A stretch of DNA of 64,000 nt, taken from Odontesthes bonariensis. Lineage: Eukaryota; Chordata; Actinopteri; Atheriniformes; Atherinopsidae. Shown piece by piece: positions 24,501-37,115 of the stretch (the first letter of the stretch is position 1; every line of letters begins with the position of its first letter). The stretch covers positions 19,288,009 to 19,352,008 of the forward strand of contig NC_134517.1 in the NCBI RefSeq assembly GCF_027942865.1, written 5' to 3'. The notes under the pieces are model-generated. The model was not told where the DNA came from and did no database searches. It was given only the letters and a program-made list of their open reading frames with translations. Both the position numbers and the translations under genes were made by a program.

Positions 24501-27500
24501 GTCAAGTGCCTATAATAAGATTGATGCAAAGCATTGCTTTATTTTCAGGCACTTGGCAGCTTCGCTCATGTTTACCTTGGGGTGGGGCCCTTCGGAGTGG
24601 TTGTAGCCTTAGGAGGGGTGAGGCCAGCAGTACTGGCACTGTTGAGGACTGTTGGTGTGGAGGGAGTGAGGGGTGCGACACGTGGCTTGGTTGTGAAAGA
24701 GTTGTTGGGCGTGAGCCCTGGTTTGGGAATGGAGGGTGCGCTTGTGGTCCCAGACGTGGGGCTCTGAGGTGCTGGAGGAGCTGAGGTTTTAGGGGGGGTG
24801 GGTTTCCCCCATCCCTCCAGGGTGTTGAGGGTGATCCTACGGGGTTGAGGTTTAATTTTGGCCTTAGGGGTGCTCTTCTTTTCCTCCGGGAGGGTTGGAG
24901 TGGGCGCATCTTTGCTTATGCAGGTTTGGGACGCGGGACTTGGGGTTGGGGTGGAGCTTGATGGCTGGGAAATGGGAGAGGAATTCTTGGCCGCCTTCTT
25001 TCCCCTTTTCTCAACACCGCTGCTTGGGACAAAGACCTCCAAGGTGGGCGGCTCCTTCAGAGGAGTTCCAAGCTCCCCAGAAGAGAAGGACAGGAAGGAG
25101 CAGTAGCCATCTGTGGAGGACACGGCCAGGAAGGAACCATCACCAGACCTAAACAGGATGTCATACAAACATGTTACTGGAATGGTAAGACACGAATGTG
25201 ACACGGTTTTATAAAGCCAACATGGACATGCATAGGTTTATTTTCTCTTGTAACTGGCTGCAATTCAATAATAGGTACAGAAATATTTTCAGTTGGACTT
25301 ATACTGTACACTCCGTGGCTGCGGTATAAATTGCGGTTTTTGCGTCTGCCAACTGACTGCAACTCGGAAAACCCGAACGTAGCTCCATTCACCTTACCTT
25401 CAGGGTCAGCTGCGTCAAAGCTTCCAATGCACAGGCATGTAATCAGTCTACAGTACATTGTAGAGCTGTGGAAATGTACAATTTTTTGAATAAAATCTTT
25501 CCTCAAAACAGCCTCTGTGTAGTTTTGCTCCTCATTTTCTTTGGAGGTGAGACTGATTTGGGTGCGAGCAGAGTTTGTGCAGCTATACTCAAACCACTAC
25601 GGGCTTCTTAAACTTGACTTTGGAGTTTTTACTGCGAATGACAGCGTTCGCTGGCGCCTGGCAACTTACAGTTTTTGCGACAATGACAACATTTGTCACT
25701 GCCATCAACTCAATTTAATTGGAAAATGTGCTTCAAGCTAATACACGTAGTGCGTACTTAATTTCTGTTTTGAGGTGGAACAGGAGAAACACAAATGTAG
25801 GCAAATCTCTCCTCTGCACAGGAGCAGGAGAGAATGTTTGCAAAAAAAAAAAAAAAAAAAAAAAACCTAAACACCTCAAACAGGAATCAAAGAGCTCTGT
25901 AGGAGGCGATTAAAACTAGCGCACCATCGGTACCCGTCTTCCAAGCATCAGTGATACTAATGAAGAGTTTTACATAAGATAAAACCAACCTCACCCACAG
26001 CATGTTCACTCTGCTGCAGCCCGGGGAGCCATTTAGAAACATCTGCTGCCGCTCCAGCAGACTTAAGAGCAGTTTGCGACTTGTAATTTTCTGTCCAGTG
26101 AGGGACTTTATAACTTGCGCTTCTGAAAAGTTCTATCCAGGGAAAACCGTTACATTTCCAGCCCAACAGAGAACGCCTTTACTTTACCATGTGAGATCAC
26201 TGAGTGTGTGGTAGTGGATGTTGGACACGAGGCCAAAGGGGGTGGCCTGCTGCGTATCGTACAGGAAGATGGAGTCTTCAGAGGCCACTGCGAACACCAT
26301 ACGGTACGGCAACTGGAATAAATTTGGCAGAGCCTGGGTGGAGCCATCTGTGGGAGAGAAGCAAAGTAAAATAAAGAACACGTAGGGGAGAAAAAAATGT
26401 GCAATCACAAACAAATCGGACAGGGTGGCCGTTGTAGTCTTGTTTGTTTGTTCTTGCCTTCCTCTTTCTTGGTCCTGAGTTCAAAGTAAACAGGGCAGCA
26501 GCGCACAGCCAGCGTGGCTTTGGTTGGACATGGCAGGTGGGCGATAGGCCTGACAGACACAAGCAGAGATGTGCACACCGGTTACGATCGTTTGCGAGGG
26601 TCTTCGATTATCTGTAAATGTTAGTAACCGTACCTCTTTAAACTTTTCCTGGAAAAGACGTAGGTGGTGTTTGTGATATTTTCACCAACCTCTACGCATC
26701 CAGCTGCGGTTAAACGAGGTGACAAAAGCAGAGAGAATTGGGTTTAGATCAATGGGTTTTTACCAGGAATACAGCGGCACTAAATATCAGCAGATAAATT
26801 CCACATTTGGAACGCAGCGTTTGTACCTGGGGCGAGCAGGAACGTCCCATCTGGTGTAAATGAAAGGCGGCGAAAGAATGACCTCATACTGTCATCATGG
26901 AACATTCTGTACTGCTTGATCTGCAAAGTTACACACAACGAGGCACACTGAGTGAGCAACACGTCTCAGTAGCTGATGAGCATCGTAATGGGTTTGAAGG
27001 TATTAGATAATTTAATATCTTTAAGACAAAAAAATTTAAAATAAAGAGCTAAACTTGCTCAAGTAAACAGATATTCAGGAGAGTGGAAAGTTAGAATAGG
27101 CAGCTCGGTTTAAGGAGAAAATCTATGAAAGAGGTTTAAGCAAAAGGCAGGAATAAAGATTGTGCATTAAGGAATTAAGTTGGTTATGAAATTTATGGGC
27201 TCAGAACATCTGAAAGCTGAATCTCCACAGACCTCTCCCTCTGCAAGCGGCCCGGAGCTCATTTTACTGATACAGAAGGCCTTCTTCCTGGTGTGAGGGC
27301 TGTACACGCGCATAACCCTGAGGGGGAGGAACAAACAACACAATCTGATATCATTCTGCTGAAACCCTGCTGTCAAAGACAACTTCAATGAGAATCCACG
27401 TCAAGACGAGTGAGGAGCGGTCCAAGACCTGGTGAATCAATTTTTCTACCTGTCACAGCTGAGAGTGGCGACATATTGCCCCAGAGGATCCCAGGCTACC

Positions 27501-29688
27501 CCCTGCACGTAGCTCTTGTGGTCATTCAAGATATACAACTTCTGTCCTAAAGACAAATGGAGGAGAAAAAATGAGAGACCACAACAGAAGATTAAACAAG
27601 ATTCAGCATCATTTAAATAGTTCATTTTGTGAAGGCACGCAAGACTGACACAAGTAGGGCTACACACCTTTGTTGACGTCCCACATTATAGCAGTGTTGT
27701 CAACAGACCCAGACACCATGGAGTTTCCATCCCCCGTCCAGCAGATGTCATAAACGTCCTCTATGTGCCCTCTGTGAACAAAAAACACGTTTAACCACAC
27801 AATTCTGTAATGTTTCGGGTGTGGCGCGAGCTTGCAGACAGCAATGTGTGCATTTGTATTTGAGATGCAGCCTTGGAGCCAGAAGAGAGAGGGACAGTGT
27901 ATGGAAATTGCTGCGCTACCTTTGCAGCGCATGAAAAATGGCAGACGAGGATGACCTTAATCAACTTTCTTTTTATTTATTTTTTTGCATTGACATCAGT
28001 GCCACTTGCAGTACTGTGCAAGTCTTGAGCCACTCCTCGTTTCTTGTGATCTTTTAATGAGATCTTCAACAACGTGCTGGACACTCGAGCTAAAGTTATA
28101 CTTATACAAGATGTTGCTGGTTACAATAAGTTGGGTGTCCGGTGAGGTTCTTTATATTTGGGTAATGCATATTACTGAAAGCAGCCAGGATAGCTGCTGC
28201 CCGCATGGTGTGAGTAGAGTAGCTTATTCCGCACAACGTTTCTATGGCCTATAAATAAGTTTAAAATCGCAACAACATTGTCTACAAGCAATTTGGTCAC
28301 AGCTGTGGTCTTGACCAGATTCTGCTCTTTGTGAGAACGAGAAAACACAGTAGAAATGCAGCAAAATCTCTGCAAGAAGTGCGTTATCACACGCTGTCCC
28401 TTCAGTGTGAGTGTGAAAACAGCGATGGTGACCAAAGGCAGTCCTCAGTGAGAAGATGAGAGTAGACGGAGACTTTATATTGTTAGAGGATGTCATACCT
28501 CTATAGAATTATCACAGCAGGGATAGTTTATCTTGTCAACTTAATAACAAGGTAAACAATAGAATTATACTAATGTCCTTACATAGCAGACATATGGACT
28601 TTCTGTGCTTCTGTACCTCAGGGTTTTGACCACAGACCAGCTCTCCTTGTTGAGCTGAGCATCTTCGTCCTCCTGGAAAACAGGGGCCTGCTCAGGCTCC
28701 TTAGAGTCATTCAGTTTCCACAGCAGAATTGCAGCATCTGTATTTAAGAAAAAGTGGGTGATTAAACACTAGATTTCATTCTGTACTGAAACAATTGGTG
28801 CCTTTAGAAAAGAAAAGGCGTGGCATACCATCTCCTCCTGAAGCGAGCATCTCTCCATTGGGGCTAAAACGAACCACATTGACAGCCTTGGTGTGTCTGG
28901 CCAGGTTGGACAGAAACTCCACCACCGCCTTCCCGTTTGGGCCCATTTCTACCCGCCACAGCTGCATAAACATCAGGGAAAAGGGGCTTTCGATTTCACA
29001 ACTCACAAGCAACTTACTTTTCAACCATGAACCTCTACTGGCAGAGTTTGAGGATGATTTTCCATGTAATGTACTGTCATTAGATTTCAAATAATCTGTT
29101 ATAAATTCACAATAACTAACGACAGTCTCCCATCGTGCTTGTTGATGCCTTTTAGAGAGATATGGTTTGGAAAACATAGGTAGAATATGTCAAACTTTAT
29201 TTTCATGAATGCTGGTTGGTGGGTCCTTTGAGTGAAACATGCCTCCATTTAAGGTTGAGGAAAAGTTGCAACAATTATCTATTAAGTGTTTAAACATGTA
29301 CACATGAGCTTACAGTGTCAAGAAAAACAAAGAAAGGTGCCTTTACACCATTATTATCAACCTGACCTGGCTAAATCAGATACTTCCACCAGCACTGGGA
29401 GAGTTCAATAAGCTTTACAAATGACTAACTATAGTTTGCATCAGTATACAGAGTCTATGTGTCCTTGTCTTTGTTAGGATGCTTAAATCCCATCTTCAGA
29501 GCAGACAAATAAATGTATACGTGTGGTTAACTAGGTGTACTTGTTGCTCCATCTCCACTCACTCGGACTGTGGTGTCCACTCCAGCTGTGGCCAGTCGGT
29601 GAAAGCGTCCATCTGTGCTGTGCTGAAAGTCCAGACTGTACACCGGCTCCTTGTTGTGCCACGCAATCTCACACGTTACCACCTTCAT
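21561..29688 (-). CDS. chaf1b: chromatin assembly factor 1 subunit B (p60)
   Basis: Thirteen coding exons keep phase: 29563-29688, 28829-28961, 28617-28737, 27668-27771, 27450-27546, 27233-27317, 26827-26920, 26634-26703, 26458-26549, 26188-26347, 24576-25148, 23048-23136 and 21561-21661, giving 614 residues. The protein is the middle subunit of CAF-1, which deposits H3-H4 on newly replicated DNA. Residues 1-390 are a WD40 propeller starting [20 protein letters not shown], closely following vertebrate CHAF1B ([29 protein letters not shown]). A Ser/Pro/Thr-rich tail carries the ASF1-binding B-domain motif [13 protein letters not shown] (464-476), and the C terminus PPESKRPK matches the human tail. 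The tail is longer than in human (559 residues). One intron (26348-26457) uses a GC donor. The short exon 23048-23136 is needed to join the last two parts in frame. Identification is secure. Confidence 0.96.
21880..22470 (-). mobile_element. degenerate Tc1-like transposase fossil in the last chaf1b intron
   Basis: Minus-strand frames hold Tc1 transposase patches: a helix-turn-helix-like piece ([20 protein letters not shown]) near 22330 and the downstream [16 protein letters not shown] near 22140. Stops and frameshifts separate them. The element lies wholly in the intron between exons 21561-21661 and 23048-23136. Confidence 0.65.
24060..24260. repeat. imperfect inverted repeat in a chaf1b intron
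   Basis: CTGCTGCAGCACAGCT at about 24112-24127 pairs with AGCTGTGCTGCAGCAG at about 24226-24241. Partial pairing continues outward through the CATCGAC/GTCGATG segments. It looks like a DNA-transposon remnant; the ends were not defined. Confidence 0.45.
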
Positions 29689-30037
29689 TTTACTGTACAA
29701 ATACAAAGACCGACTTTAAGGGACGCAAACATGCGAGTTTTTATTTTTTTATTGACAATAAATAAGTAGTATCCACGCATCAAAACCAATAACGATGTTA
29801 TAGATAACACGAGAAAGGTTTCTTAAAGTAGCTCGTGTTCACAATGATTTCAACTCAATGCTGCATCCAGCTAACACAGTTAGCAATCAACTTAGCGGGG
29901 TTCTTCGTTGATTTGTAGCTAACACGACAGACAAACGCAACGTCCAAGGTGGTATAAATTACTGTAAGCTATGAAGAGTTTCCTATTAAGCTGTATCAGC
30001 TTATTATTCGAACCGAAGATACCTGGAAGCAACTTAC

Positions 30038-30140
30038 CGTGTTTCACTACCTCTGTTGTCCAGCTGAATCTATAACGACAAGTTGTTCCCGCGTAGGATT
30101 CGTTCAAAACTTCCGGTCAAGTGGGCTGCTGTGATTGGAC
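30038..30140 (-). promoter_or_regulatory. chaf1b: chaf1b promoter and 5' non-coding exon
   Basis: A strong donor (ACACG/GTAAGT, exon end 30038) joins to an acceptor ending GTACAG just upstream of the start codon, leaving only four untranslated bases (29689-29692) before the ATG. Upstream are a full ETS-type site (CCGGAAGT on the minus strand, 30109-30116) and an inverted CCAAT box (ATTGG, 30134-30138), as in many replication and housekeeping promoters. Confidence 0.6.
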
Positions 30141-30589
30141 GAAAAGAAGGAAGAGGCAGAGACTGTTTGGTGTGTCGTCATAGATATGTGCGTCGTGTTT
30201 AAACCACAAATATGTGAATGTGCCCCACTTTCTTATGTGCCGTTCGCACGTTAAGACGTTTTTTTTTTTTTTTTGTTTCTTTTAAGTCGACAGAACTATG
30301 GAGCCTGGCTCTACAAACACTATCAAAGACGCTGAGTCATATTGGTTCGACAAAAGGTTTAATTTCTCGACGCTTCATGTGCACATGAAACCATCTACTT
30401 GCCAAATGTATAATGACAGTCAGCTGTATAATTTGTGATGCATTGAATTTTTGTGTCTTTTAAGGCTCTTGGAAATGACTATTAATTACCAAAAATGTAT
30501 GACCAAATAATTTCTCCACATGAATTATCACATATGTATTTTATGTATTCTGTGTGTAAATTCTCCTAGAAAGGTAGTATCATATGTAA

Positions 30590-32008
30590 ATGTAAATGTA
30601 AATGTATTTTTTTGTTTATACCCCCAAACAATCATTGTGATGTACCAAAGTGCTTTACAGTAGGTAATACATAAAGAGAAGAATAAGTCAAAAGAAATAA
30701 AAAACAATAAAAGAACAGTGAAAGCAATAAAATACAACAAAATCGAATAAGATAAAATGAGATAAAAGTGTCATCATACTACTGGGTATTAAAAGCAATC
30801 CTAGATAAGCAGGTTTTTAGCCTAGATTTGAAGAGGCCCAGGTCAGAAATAAGACGCAGCTCAACAGGGAGCTTATTCCAGCGACGGAAAAGGCTTGGTG
30901 ACCCCAGTGTGTGTATTTTGACCTGGGCACTTCCAGCAAAAATTGATTTGTTGACCTCAGAGCTCTACCAGGATTTCGGACTGTTAAAAGCTCAGATAAA
31001 TATGATGGGGCGAGGCCGTTAAGAGCTTTAAAAACAAACATTAAAAGTTTAAAATCAATTCTATAAAGGACAGGAAGCCAATTTAGGGAGTTAAGAACAG
31101 GAGTGATGTGCACACGTCTGTTAATGTTGGTTAAAAGACGGGCAGCAGCGTTTTGCACAAGTTGAAGGCGACTGAGAGAAGACTGGGAGACGGCAACATA
31201 AAGTGCATTGCAATAGTCTGACCTTGAACTTATCAGGGCATGGATGGCTTTCTCAAGGTCATGACGACTTAAAAACATTTTAACTTTGGCCAAGAGACGT
31301 AACTGGAAAAAACTAGTCCTGACAACATTGTTAATTTGTTTGTCCAACCTAAGATGACTGTCAAAGGTCACTAACAGATTTCTGACAGTTGAACTAAGCT
31401 TTGAAGACAAGGTGCCAAAGCCAGCCGTCACAGTATCCCAAAACACAATGCATTCAGTTTTGTCATTTAAATGAAGAAAATTTTGGGCCAACCACTGCTT
31501 AATATCAGCAATACTATTAAACAAAGAACATTGTGCACTGTTACTATTTGGCTTCAATGGTAGATAAATTTGTAAAACGTCTGCATAACAGTGGAAAGAA
31601 AGGTTGTGCCTGGCTATAATTGACCCAAGTCGTAGCATGTACAATGAGAAGAGGATAGGGCCAAGAATAGATCCTTGAGGGACTCCACAGGAGAGAGGAG
31701 CACCGGAAAAGGAAAGGTCACCAACCATAACGGAGAAGGTTCTACTGGACAAGTAAGATGCAAACCACTTCAATGCAGTGCCGTGGATGCCAACATAATT
31801 ACTTAGACGTGAAAGGAGCACTGCATGGTCCATCCTGTCAAAGGCTTCTGTGAGATCAAGCAGCACTAAGACAACAGGGCACTTGGCATCCATAGACAGA
31901 GCAATATCGTTGTGCACCTTTAACAGTGCAGACTCAGAGCTGTGACGAGACCTGAACCCAGATGGGAATTTCTCAAAACAAAGTTATCCTCAAGAAAGGA
32001 CTGTAATT
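30590..32008 (-). mobile_element. L2-like LINE, 3' part
   Basis: A long minus-strand frame (30817-31917) is the middle and C-terminal part of an L2-type reverse transcriptase: VLLDLTEAFDRMDHAVLL, GVPQGSILGPILFSLYML and the start of the thumb. The catalytic box reads CYADV where active copies have YADD. The C terminus is frameshifted. The 3' end has TAAATG-type short repeats near 30590. The 5' half continues at 37551-38363 on the far side of a BEL element. Confidence 0.8.
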
Positions 32009-32013
32009 GTATA

Positions 32014-32430
32014 TGTTGGAGCTATTTATTCCTTATCTTCATTACTTTGAATTTTGTTCAAATTTATTCTTGGGTTACTTTATATTTTGGGGGGTTATTT
32101 ATAGTTTATTTGTAGGTTAATAATTGTTTGTTTTTTGTTTCTTTGTTTTAAGTTTGACAGGAAGAACTGTGGGTCCATTCCCTATAAATATAGGGACTGG
32201 TATAGGACCAGGATGGATTGGGGTGGGGCCTATGGTTTTTCACCAGAGCAGGAGAAGCAGCAGAGGACAAAGAAAAGTTGTATCTGTATTATTTGCTTGC
32301 CAGCTGGAAAAATAAACCGTCAAAACGCAATCTTCAGGTATTGGACATTGGACTTCTTTTTTGCCTGCGTACAAAACCCAACCCCAGTTCAGTAGTGGCT
32401 TGTTTCAACTTATAGGATGTTTGGTAGTGG
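32014..32430 (+). repeat. 5' LTR of the BEL element (3' end lost)
   Basis: Matches the 3' LTR almost base for base up to the shared TGGCTTGTT, then loses the last part of the LTR where a LINE fragment begins. About 390 bases of clear LTR remain. Its promoter-like TATAAATATAG stretch is at about 32184-32194. Confidence 0.8.
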
Positions 32431-32868
32431 ATAGTGGAATCTCATACACAGACAGTGGCCACTTCAAAGTAGGAAACAATCCAAACTGCAGACACCACAG
32501 CTTCAACTTTCCTGGAAGCTCTGATTTATCTATTCTATCCAGTCCCTCAGTAACATCCTTCCGAAACTGCACTGCCCGCTCTCCATCATTCATGTCTGCC
32601 TGGTACCACCTGCCTAAACTCTTTACTGCTTTTTCCCTAATTATTGGAATGTTTTCTTCATCTATTACAAACTTTCTATCACTTAATTTACCTCTACTTA
32701 TTGAGATACTTCTAGACTTAGTAGGTTTGATTTTCATACCAGCCCACTTTAGATTTTTATTAAGTCTCTCAAGTACCGGTATTCTCTTCATACATGGCAC
32801 TGTTGTAGTCACCAAGTTAAAAGCCAAAAGAGCAATAAAGTTGTACAAACTTGTGCATTTCTTGATCC
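32410..32868 (-). mobile_element. LINE reverse-transcriptase fragment inside the BEL element
   Basis: A minus-strand open frame of about 147 residues resembles the region after the catalytic core of a LINE reverse transcriptase (WAGMKIKPTKSRSISISRGK, LPGKLKLWCLQFGL). It sits between the broken 5' LTR and the protease region of the BEL element, where gag would be. The clade is not certain. Confidence 0.6.
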
Positions 32869-33451
32869 AGGAAGTTCAGGTACATTTTGTACAGAAACCC
32901 TGGCAAAAAGACTGAAGCTAAAGGTAAAAAAGACAAATATTCTGCTGAGAACAATGAGTCAAAATAAGGTTGTTAATGTGCAAGTTTTGTCTGGTTTGGA
33001 AGTCGCTGGTTTGGAAACTAATGACTTCATGAAGCTGCCAGACTCAAAGTACCATGCCAGTTTCTACAATGAATATTCCTCAGCAAAAGGATATTGATCA
33101 GTGGCCTTATCTAAAACCTGTTAAGCTTCACAACATTAATGCAGATGTGAAACTGATGCCTCAAACGTTTTAGAGCCATGGGAGGTGATAAACAGTGTGG
33201 ATGGTGGGCCCTATACTGTAAAGACCTGTAAAGTAGGCTGGGAAATAAATGGTCCCTTGCGCACTGTGAGTAACAGCAGAAACAAAACCCTCTGCACTGC
33301 TGTAACAGCCAATAGGATCTCTGTTCAGCATCTTAGAGAAATGCTGGTTAAACAGTACAATCATGACTTTAATGAAAGATCATCAGAGGAGAAAACTGAA
33401 ATGTCCAGAGAGAATATACACTTCATGAACATTGTTCGTAGCTCAACAAAA

Positions 33452-33700
33452 CATTACATTACATTACATTACGGTCATTTTGCAGACGCTTTTAACCAAA
33501 GCGACTTACAATAAGTGCGTTCAACATCGGTAGGCAAAAGAACTTCAGGTCACAAGAAATCATAAGTGCATTTCCTTCTAATACCAAACAGCTAAGAGCA
33601 AAACTAGTGCTAGAGTAAGTGCGATAACCAACCAGCCTCTCACCAACTGCACACCAGTCACAGCGGGGTGGGGATGCAAACCCTGGTTCGGGTAGGGGAA
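33452..33700 (-). mobile_element. 5'-truncated Rex1-like LINE tail inside the BEL element
   Basis: ACATT repeats at 33452-33472 followed by GGTCATTTTGCAGACGC are the reverse complement of the 3' end of the LINE at about 41230-41370 (GCGTCTGCAAAATGACC plus AATGT repeats). The insertion separates the BEL protease region from its reverse transcriptase. Confidence 0.75.
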
Positions 33701-36700
33701 GAGCAAAACTTGTTGGAAACCATTATCATGTTGACTTACCTTTCAGGAGTGAAAGTGTCAGCCTACCAAATAACATCTGTGTTGCAGAACAGCACCTCCA
33801 GAGTCTCAGAAGGAGATTTGAAAAGGTCTCTCACTACAAGGAGGAATACACTGCATGTGTAAACAACATGCTGCAACAAGGATATGCGGAAGTTGTACCA
33901 GCAGATGAGCTACTGAAAGATGATGGAAAGGTATGGTACATTCCTCATCATGGAGTGCATCATCCCACAAAAGGCAAGTTGAGAGTTGTATTTGATTGTG
34001 GATCAACTTACAAAGGAGCATCATTGAACAGCCAGCGTCTACAGGGACCTGATCTCACAAACTCTCTTACTGGAGTTCTCATCGGATTTAGAAAAGAGCC
34101 TGTTGCACTAATGGCCGACATTGATGCCATGTTTCACCAAGTTTATGTCTCTGAAAAGCATGTCGACTTTCTCCGTTTCATGTGGTGGCATCATGGTGAC
34201 ACTTCAAAGCCTGTACAGGAGTTCAGGATGAAAGTGCATTTGTTTGGAGCTGTGTCTTCGCCAAGTTTTGCAAATTATGCTCTGCAAAGAACTGCTGATG
34301 ATAATGCACAACAGTTTCCAGCTGAAGTGGTTGATACAGTCAAAAATAATTTTTATGTGGATGACTGTTTAAAATCTCTCTCTACAGAAGAAGATGCAGT
34401 GCACATGGTGAAGAGGCTGACTGATATCTGTTCTAAAGGAAGATTCACGCTTTTAAAATGGGTCTGCAACAGTCGTACAGTGCTTAAGACAATTCCAAAG
34501 GAAAGGAGAGCAAAGGGAATCAAGAATCTGGATTTGGACAAAGATCAACCTCCAATTGAGAGAGCATTGGGTTTACAGTGATGCATCGAAACAGACGAGT
34601 ACAAGTTCAGAACCTCTGTGCAGAACCGCCCTCAGACCAGAAGGGGCATTTTGTCTGTGGTTGGCTCACTGTATGATCCTTTGGGAATCCTGGCTCCCTT
34701 CTGTATGCCAGCTAAGCTGTTGCTTCAAGAACTTTGTCGACAAAATTTGAAATGGGATGAAGTAATTCCCCACTCTCTCTGTAAGCAATGGTGTGATTGG
34801 CTGGAGGATCTCCAGCTGATTTCAAGATTTAAAGTGAAACGTTGCATCAAACCAAGTTGCATCATAAAGTCAGACAAAGCAAAATTTCATCATTTCTGTG
34901 ATGCAAGTCAAGATGGATACGGAACAGTGTCATATTTAAAACTGGAAAAGAATAACATCTCACATGTTGCTTTCATCCTGGGAAAAGCTAGAGTTGCACC
35001 TCTTAAGCAAACTACAATCCCCAGGCTGGAACTGACAGCTGCAGTTCTTGCTGTCCGAGTGAACAACCTGCGGCAAAAGGAGCTGCAAATAAAGATGGAG
35101 AAAACCTGTTTTGTGGACTGATAGTACAACAGTACTAAAATAGATCTCTAATAAAACCAGAAGATTTCACACCTTTGTTGCAAACAGAATTTCTGTCATA
35201 CGAGAAGCTACAGATGTAAACCAGTGGAGACATATTCCCTCCAAGGAGAACCCTGCAGATGATGCATCCAGAGGCATGGGAGCTGAGAAGTTCCTCAAAT
35301 CCAGGAGATGGATAAATGGACCAGAATTTCTCCACAGGTCAGAAGAAGAATGGCCTAAACTGGAAGTGGATCACCATGCAATTCCTGCAGACAATCCAGA
35401 GGTCAAAAGGGGCCTAACAGTGAGTATTATTGTGAAGGAATCACAAAATGCTACAAATGATCTGATTCAAAACTTTTCATCTTGGACAAAGCTTAAAACC
35501 TCTGTTGCCTGGTTTTTAAAGCTGAAAAACATCCTGGCGTTGCTGCGACAAAAAGGGAAAGAGTTGGCTGCTGCAGGCCTGAGTAAAAATAATCTGGAAA
35601 ATCCAAAGAAAGAAATGGAAAAGCAGATGGAAGGGTTTAAGATCACTCTGAAGAAAGAAAATCTGACTACAGAAGACTTGGATAAGGCAGAAAAAGCTAT
35701 TATTCAGTATGTACAGCAGCAGAAATTTACAACTGAAATAACTTTAATCACCAGTGGCCTCAAAGCAGTCTCCAAGAGAAGCTCTCTGTACAAAGTTGAC
35801 CCAGTATTGGATACTGGTGTCCTCAGAGTGGGTGGCAGATTGAATAAAACAGCCATTGCCTGTAGAAGCAAAGAATCCTGCCATTTTGATGAAGGATATG
35901 CATGTGTCTACATTGATTTTCCGTCATATTCATCAACAGTTGGGACATGCAGGAAGAGCTCACATGCTGTCAAAACTAAGACAAAAATACTGGATAATAA
36001 ATGCAAATTCAGCTGCTAGGGAAGTCATCTCGCGCTGTATTATTTGCAGACGCAACAGAGGAAAGTTTATTGAGCAATAGATGGCAGATCTGCCAGAAGA
36101 AAGAGTCCTGCCAGACACTGCTCCCTTCACAAATGCTGGAGTGGACTACTTTGGTCCTATAAGTTTCAAAAGAGGACGAAGTCTCCTTAAAATGTATGGA
36201 GTTCTTTTTACTTGTTTCACCAGCCGTGCAGTACATCTGGAAATTGCATATACCCTCGATACAGATTCCTGTATAAATGCAGTCCGGAGATTCATCTGTG
36301 TCCAGTTTCTACCATCAGATCTGATAATGCCACAAATTTTGTTGGTGCAAATCGAGAGCTGAAAGAGAGTTTGGCTGAGCTGAACCATGCTAAAATTCAG
36401 AATGCTTTAGTTCAGAATGGAATCAAATGGAACTTTAACATCCCAGCAGCCTCTCACCAAGGTGGAGTTTGGGAGCGTCTGATTCGTTCCATAAGAAGTA
36501 TTTTAGTCTCAGTTCTTAAAGAACAAGTTTTGGATGATGAAGGACTTCAAACAATCTTTTGTGAAATCGAAACCATATTAAACGACAGACCCATTACTGA
36601 AGTTTCAGATGACTCAAATGATCTTGAAGCACTCACACCTAACCATTTGTTGTTGTTGAAAAACAAACCAGTTTTCCCACCAGGACTGTTCGACCAAAAA

Positions 36701-37115
36701 GATCTTCATGTCAGAAAATGGTGGAAACAAGTACAGTATATGGCAGAGCTGTTCTGGAAAAGATGGCTTTCTGAGTACTTACCTCTGATGCAGGAAAGAC
36801 AAAAATGGACAAGAACTAAAAGATGTCTCATTCCTGGAGATGTTGTCTTAATTGCAGACTCTACAGCTCTAAGAGGATCACGGATGATGGCTAAAGTCTT
36901 AAGTGTAAACCAGGATGCAAAGGGCTTGGTGCGTTCTGTCAGACTACAAACAAAGACCAGTGTTTTGGAAAGATCTGTGACTAAACTTTTTTTGCTATTG
37001 GAAGCATCATCTTGAAGAAGTAACATCACCAGCAAGAATGAAGGGTATGTTTGAGGGAATAGCTCCTTTTCTTCTTTAAAGTAATTGTGATTGTGTTCAC
37101 AATTAGGGGCCGGAG

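Noticed and set aside
24506-25152. Gly/Val-rich plus-strand frames
   Set aside because: They are antisense to the Pro/Thr-rich tail exon of chaf1b.
33452-33472. Short direct repeats of ATTAC as a possible CRISPR-like or satellite array
   Set aside because: They are the 3' tail repeats of a Rex1-like LINE; there are no spacers.
35276-37015. Long frames that could be a host gene with an integrase domain
   Set aside because: They lie between matched LTRs with target duplications and carry stops, so they belong to the inactive BEL element.
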